From Saccoglossus kowalevskii (Eukaryota; Hemichordata; Enteropneusta; Harrimaniidae): DNA of 64,000 bases. The stretch lies in contig NW_003134346.1 in the NCBI RefSeq assembly GCF_000003605.2, positions 364,553-428,552 of the forward strand. The letters are read 5' to 3'. Made by a program: the position numbers and the translations under genes. The notes beneath the pieces were generated by a model. It made no database searches and was not told the origin of the DNA. It was given only the letters and a program-made list of their open reading frames with translations. The first letter of the stretch is position 1; the number at the start of each line of letters is the position of its first letter. Shown in pieces: positions 59,623 through 64,000 of this stretch.

Positions 59623-62333
59623 GTAATTTACGAAATAACTTGACTTCATTTCTATCATGTTTCCAGTTTGTCGTCGGACAGTCCTGTTCGTTATATCTAA
59701 TTTAGTCATTATTTTGTGGTCACTCAGATTTGCTCGTTTGCCGCGTACTGTGTGAAAAGAAACAAATATAACAAAGTTGGGTAATTAACGATACTAAAAA
59801 TTAACGAGCCAATTTTCCCTCCAAAATTTACGCACATCGTCGTCAGAAATTATAGTGTAACATCAACCTGCGCGATATACGAGCCGCAGTAAAGACTATT
59901 TATTCATACGGGGAAAACAGAAATATAAATGTAATTTATTTATATTTAATATAAATATCTACAGATATCAGATATTACGTATATACTGTAATTAGGTGGA
60001 TGATTTCAGCTTTGGTGTCATAAGGCCACATCGAGGCATGGGATCCACACGTGTCCACGCTATTAAATTGGTGAAATAGGCCCTGGATTTTAGGTGTTAC
60101 GCTCGTTATGTCAGCAAATAATAATAACCACTGGTCTTGACGTAAATACATAATATTATTTTATATAAAGGCACTACTATTAATAATATTAAAACACCAT
60201 GTATTTATATACTGACGCGTGTATTGTGAACTACCTCATGGCGATGAGTTGTGACGCCATGACCTTATTTGGGCTGTGAAAGAGACATCAATGTGTCACA
60301 TATGTCACATGTGTCTCATTGTTGCATAATATACAGACGTTCTCTCGTTATTTTATCCAAGTATTATTTATATGTGTAGTAGAGGATTAAAATTGGTACC
60401 ATAACACTCTTTTTATTAGAGACTAGTACTATAATTTGTACTCTTATGTCACACCAATTATAGTACAAATGCGGCAAGGACCATGACATATACAAAACTG
60501 CGATTAAAATCTGCTCATTCACCATTAAAATATCTAAAGTGCTGGAAATTCGAATTCCAATCCCATCTTAAATTAGACACTTATGCAGTTCAAACCGAAG
60601 ACTTTTCTGTCTATATTAAAATTCACGTTCAACAGACTTTGAGACTAGCGTATCGGTGGTGTTATGTAACGCCTGGGAAAATATTGTATATAGAACATAA
60701 AGTGCCCCTTTTTGAGATGGTATCTCGCGTTGTTTGTACCAAGACTCAAACATCGCGACCAGCCATTTAAGTTAGAGTTCATCATGCGAAACAAATCAAT
60801 AAAGTGAAGGAGATTTCTGTCCTAGATTTCTAAGGTAAACAAAAAACAGTAGGTTTTTCACTGTTTTTGTTATGTAATACGATAATTACAAAACCACTGA
60901 ATGAGTTACTGTTTCTATGCGCTATATTTGTTTCAAAGTTTTGGCACAGGCGACGTTTCTATTTAAACGAAATGCAAAGTTAAGACTATATAATGTAGAA
61001 TATGTGTCAAATGTGTGTTTGCTAACACATAACCGCTTAGAAATAATTGCCGAGGTATTACAAAAATAATAGCAATATCGACTTTTGTTTTGTCAGAGTA
61101 AATTCAGAGTAAAGCAGGTGTACAAAAGTGAGTCGTACAAGCGTGCAAGCATAATCGGGAAAACCAACAGTTTGTTAAATTTATTGGTATTAGAAATCGA
61201 AGACACGAAGTACGTGAATAGAATCGATAGATGAACGGATCAGCTCGTAATTGGTATGTGCAGGAACGTGAGTGTTGGACGATACACGTACGCAGGAAGG
61301 GATGCGGCTAAAAGCGATAATACAATCTGAGGAGGGAAATCAGAATGCAATCTCAGTACTTGTTTTACACGGATAAAGTCACACCGGGCTACTCACTCGG
61401 GTGTGTTGACGAGTTGTCTAAGTGGTCTCAATGGTTGGGTGCCTTTTTGTTGCCGCAATTCTTAATTTGAATTAGTGAAACACGGGTGGAGTAAATTACT
61501 CTAATGCCATGCTCTGCTATTAACCCTAAACTCAGCTGATTTGTGCGGTGGTCTGCGTCCTTGATATGCCATGGAAATTCATCAGTATATTAGTATGTGT
61601 ATATTAAAATGTATTTCTTAGCAGATGTGGTCGTACGTTACTAGGTTATCAAAGGCTCACTGTAACCAAAGTAGTTGGCCTGAAAGTACGCCATTATATA
61701 AACATCAAATACAAATAAGTTTGTGTACCATACACTAGCCATGTACTTTCATATAAATGTCTTGTACATAAATAATTTAAGAATTTTTTTTTATTTGTGC
61801 AATCTTCCACATCGCAAAAAAATATTATTATTATTATTATATATATATATGTTAAATAATCCACTAAATACAATTAACTTCGGATTCCTATGATAATGCC
61901 CAAGAAATAGTGGATTAGTATAACAAGCCATCCATAAACTATGAAGCTGGTAACATGGTTGTCCACAGCAAAATTTAAAAAGTACATCCTCATGAGTAAA
62001 ACTTCCGTTTCGAATTTCACCGCTCAGAGTTATGTAGTTTCTCTGCCATGACTCAACAGAGCTAAGACCGATCGGACCAGATAGCAACGTGTCCGTGCAT
62101 TTTCTATCTCATGGAATACCTTCAAAATTCGAGGATGTCGCCATATTGCCGTGTTGTTGGTTAATTAAGTTCGCCCTGCAAAGTTTTTCTTATCGCGCCC
62201 GTTAAACACTTGAAAATAATCCAGATCCAGATAGTGTATTTTATGATCGTGCTATTCACTTTTCAAGTGTTTAATCACGTAAAAAGAGAGAAGGCAACGC
62301 AAATACTAAAGTATTTATTTTTTGCCATTTCAG
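59623..62333 (+). other. nAChR intron 1 (2711 bp)
   Basis: GT at 59623 and AG at 62332-62333, preceded by the tract TATTTATTTTTTGCCATTTC. It contains the microsatellite at 61822-61851 and the open frame 60483-60770 (95 codons, good ATG context), which lacks a recognisable domain and is probably chance. Confidence 0.7.
61822..61851. repeat. Microsatellite (ATT)n(AT)n
   Basis: About 6 ATT units run into about 6 AT units, within nAChR intron 1. Confidence 0.93.
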
Positions 62334-62470
62334 GTGCTTTTGCAGGAAGTGAACAGAAACTTTTTGAAAACATTTTTCGTAATTATAACAACAAAGTCCG
62401 ACCAGTCTGGAATTGGACGCATGCAGTTGACGTAAATCTCACAATGCAAATAACACAGATTGTAGATATG
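62334..62470 (+). CDS. Nicotinic acetylcholine receptor subunit, exon 2 (start of ligand-binding domain)
   Basis: 137 bp between a strong acceptor and the donor GATATG|GTAAGT; entered in phase 1, left in phase 0. It encodes GSEQKLFENIFRNYNNKVRP, then V, WNWTHAVDVNLTMQIT and QIVDM. This is the N-terminal helix and first beta strand of Cys-loop nicotinic subunits: the KLF..LF..YN...RPV signature, then a V.L..Q..QI.D(M/V) strand. The phase-0 boundary at this point, where vertebrate subunits continue DE(K/R)NQ from a 45-bp exon 3, is conserved in the family. The QI.DM ending is closest to alpha-9/alpha-10-type subunits, though one exon cannot settle this. NWT is a potential N-glycosylation site. 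The protein would be a pentameric acetylcholine-gated cation channel subunit at the cell surface. The Cys-loop and pore exons lie beyond the window. Confidence 0.92.
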
Positions 62471-64000
62471 GTAAGTCAATTCAATCACACTGAATTTCAT
62501 GTTACAATAGCACACTAACAGTAAATTGTGAGTGAATAAGATAATTCTCTCAATTAACAATCCAATTTCATTCTGATACCATTTGTCATTACATACCGGT
62601 TACTGTTACACAAATTTGATACTTTATTTTGAATAGGGAGTCCGACATGACATAATATTAGCGAATGAGCAAGTCTGTCTACTCAACTATATCATCAATA
62701 ATCTGGTAACATGTACGCCCTGTTAAAAATGTGATGGCAAGTTCGTACTACACATTTCAGAAAATTTGACACTTTATCATCAAGGATCTAGTAACAACCA
62801 CCTAGTTAAAGTGGGTCAACTTCTACTCCAAACTTTTAGAAAATGTACAATTTTTGATATCATTTCATGCATGTGCCCCCACATACTTCCTTTCATAGAC
62901 CTGTACATTCACTGTCGCGTACTTGTCTCGTGTTTTTGGACTTCTCAGCTGATTTTACCAATTTGGGAATCGCTTGAGTCTGACGTCATTTCTACTTCAA
63001 TATATAAATATGCTATGCTGGTAAAATACTACGTAGCAAATATAAAGGTATATCGCTGAAATATAATGTACTGTAGATATATTGAATAAGATATTTAAGC
63101 GCTACTAAGAAATAGTTACATCTAAATGTGTTTAGACTTCCTAGCGAGTCAATTGTGGGAGAATGCCTGTCATGACAAATAGAAGCTCTTAATCCACATT
63201 CGACATTTAGCAGTCTGAGTTTTACTTACATTTCAATTATGTCGTTAATATGTCTGAGTTATGTCCCGTGCTGGCTGCTGGGAGAGTCCATCATAATCAC
63301 TGTGCAATAATGTACTTATATTTAAATCAGTCAAGTCGAGAATCGATTTCAGTTACATTCCTGGACGTATATTGACAATGACAAATGCGAGATTTATTGT
63401 ACTAAAGACGGACAGACGAGTGACTGTGGAGATTGCAAAAAAATACTTGAAATTATGTTACCTGTATGTCGTATATGACGTAATTAAAGATTTAATTATT
63501 GCCATTACAAATTACTTCAATATAATTTGACAAAATTACCTCATGATCAATTATCATAATGATAAAGGCGCAATTGTGTCCACGATAGATTTCATGAAAA
63601 TGAATCCTAGTATCTGTTCGAAAATCACTTTCCCTTGATATATTAAAATGCATTGATACGAAACGCCAAAAGAAAAACTGAAAATGTCTAAGTGTCATTG
63701 CTACGAGGATCCTCTATCTCAACTGCTCGATGTATTGTTACCTGTTCATATGAAGGGCTGTGAAGTATAACTGTAGATTATATTTTCCAAATGAAAGGAC
63801 ACAAAGTGGTCACATTAATCCACTGGATGACCCGGATAGAAACATACGTTCCAGGTGTCAGCTGATTTCTAAAGTACAGAAACTTGAAGCTAAAATGGCA
63901 AACGCATTCACTTGTAATTGGTCGATGACAGGTCACCATTTAATGGACTTGTATGCAAGATGATATCTGCCTTACATACAGCGATTCAATCATTAACCGT
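62471..64000 (+). other. nAChR intron 2, start only
   Basis: I looked for a 45-bp exon beginning with the DE(K/R)NQ-type motif and found none before the right edge, so the intron probably continues beyond the window. An antisense open frame at 63542-63677 has splice-like borders on the minus strand but no recognisable product. Confidence 0.6.

Noticed and set aside
63542-63677. Antisense exon inside nAChR intron 2
   Set aside because: Borders resemble splice sites but the product matches nothing and the upstream tract is weak.

Overview
This is a gene-poor, AT-rich stretch of an animal nuclear genome, with two assembly gaps at 19319-19368 and 39939-40634. Introns, canonical GT/AG splice sites, LINE and MITE copies and microsatellites rule out a prokaryote. 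The recognisable coding exons are a nicotinic acetylcholine receptor subunit, an Fn14-like single-CRD TNF receptor and an orexin-like amidated neuropeptide precursor. Together with a 2A-bearing LINE, they suggest an invertebrate deuterostome such as a hemichordate or cephalochordate. That placement is an inference; the sequence does not name the species.

Layout from left to right. 0-1 kb: the 5' part of a LINE on the minus strand, whose ORF1 carries a 2A motif and an RNA-binding domain. 3.4-3.8 kb: a TTAA-flanked MITE (family A) whose left half plus flank is tandemly triplicated. 6.2 and 10.5 kb: two copies of a ~260 bp repeat in opposite orientation. 9.3 kb: a CRE next to a consensus RFX X-box. 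12.9-19 kb: mostly simple repeats and AT-rich DNA. 22.8-23.2 kb: promoter-like DNA and first coding exon of the Fn14-like receptor, plus strand. 25.2-25.6 kb: a hairpin and one copy of a dispersed repeat. 28.0-28.4 kb: the neuropeptide exon, minus strand. 29.2 kb: second MITE A. 32.8-33.3 kb: an element that starts with a hairpin and contains ~157 bp monomers. 39.8-40.7 kb: an inverted-repeat element bounded by direct repeats, with most of its interior hidden in the larger gap.

From 45 to 57 kb the DNA is dense in repeats: three more MITE A copies, a foldback MITE (family B) with relatives, and a LINE ORF2 3' remnant. A possible minus-strand terminal exon of an unknown gene, with a close polyadenylation signal, lies at 55.7 kb. 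The last 5 kb hold the first two coding exons of the acetylcholine receptor gene on the plus strand. It begins at 59514 and runs off the right edge; a perfect palindromic X-box lies ~390 bp upstream.

The three host genes do not form an operon or cluster. All are signal-peptide-dependent signalling proteins (two receptors, one secreted peptide) at distances of kilobases and on both strands. Every gene is incomplete here: later exons of the two receptors and the signal-peptide exon of the neuropeptide could not be placed. Most long open frames in the window are chance frames in AT-rich DNA and are left out.
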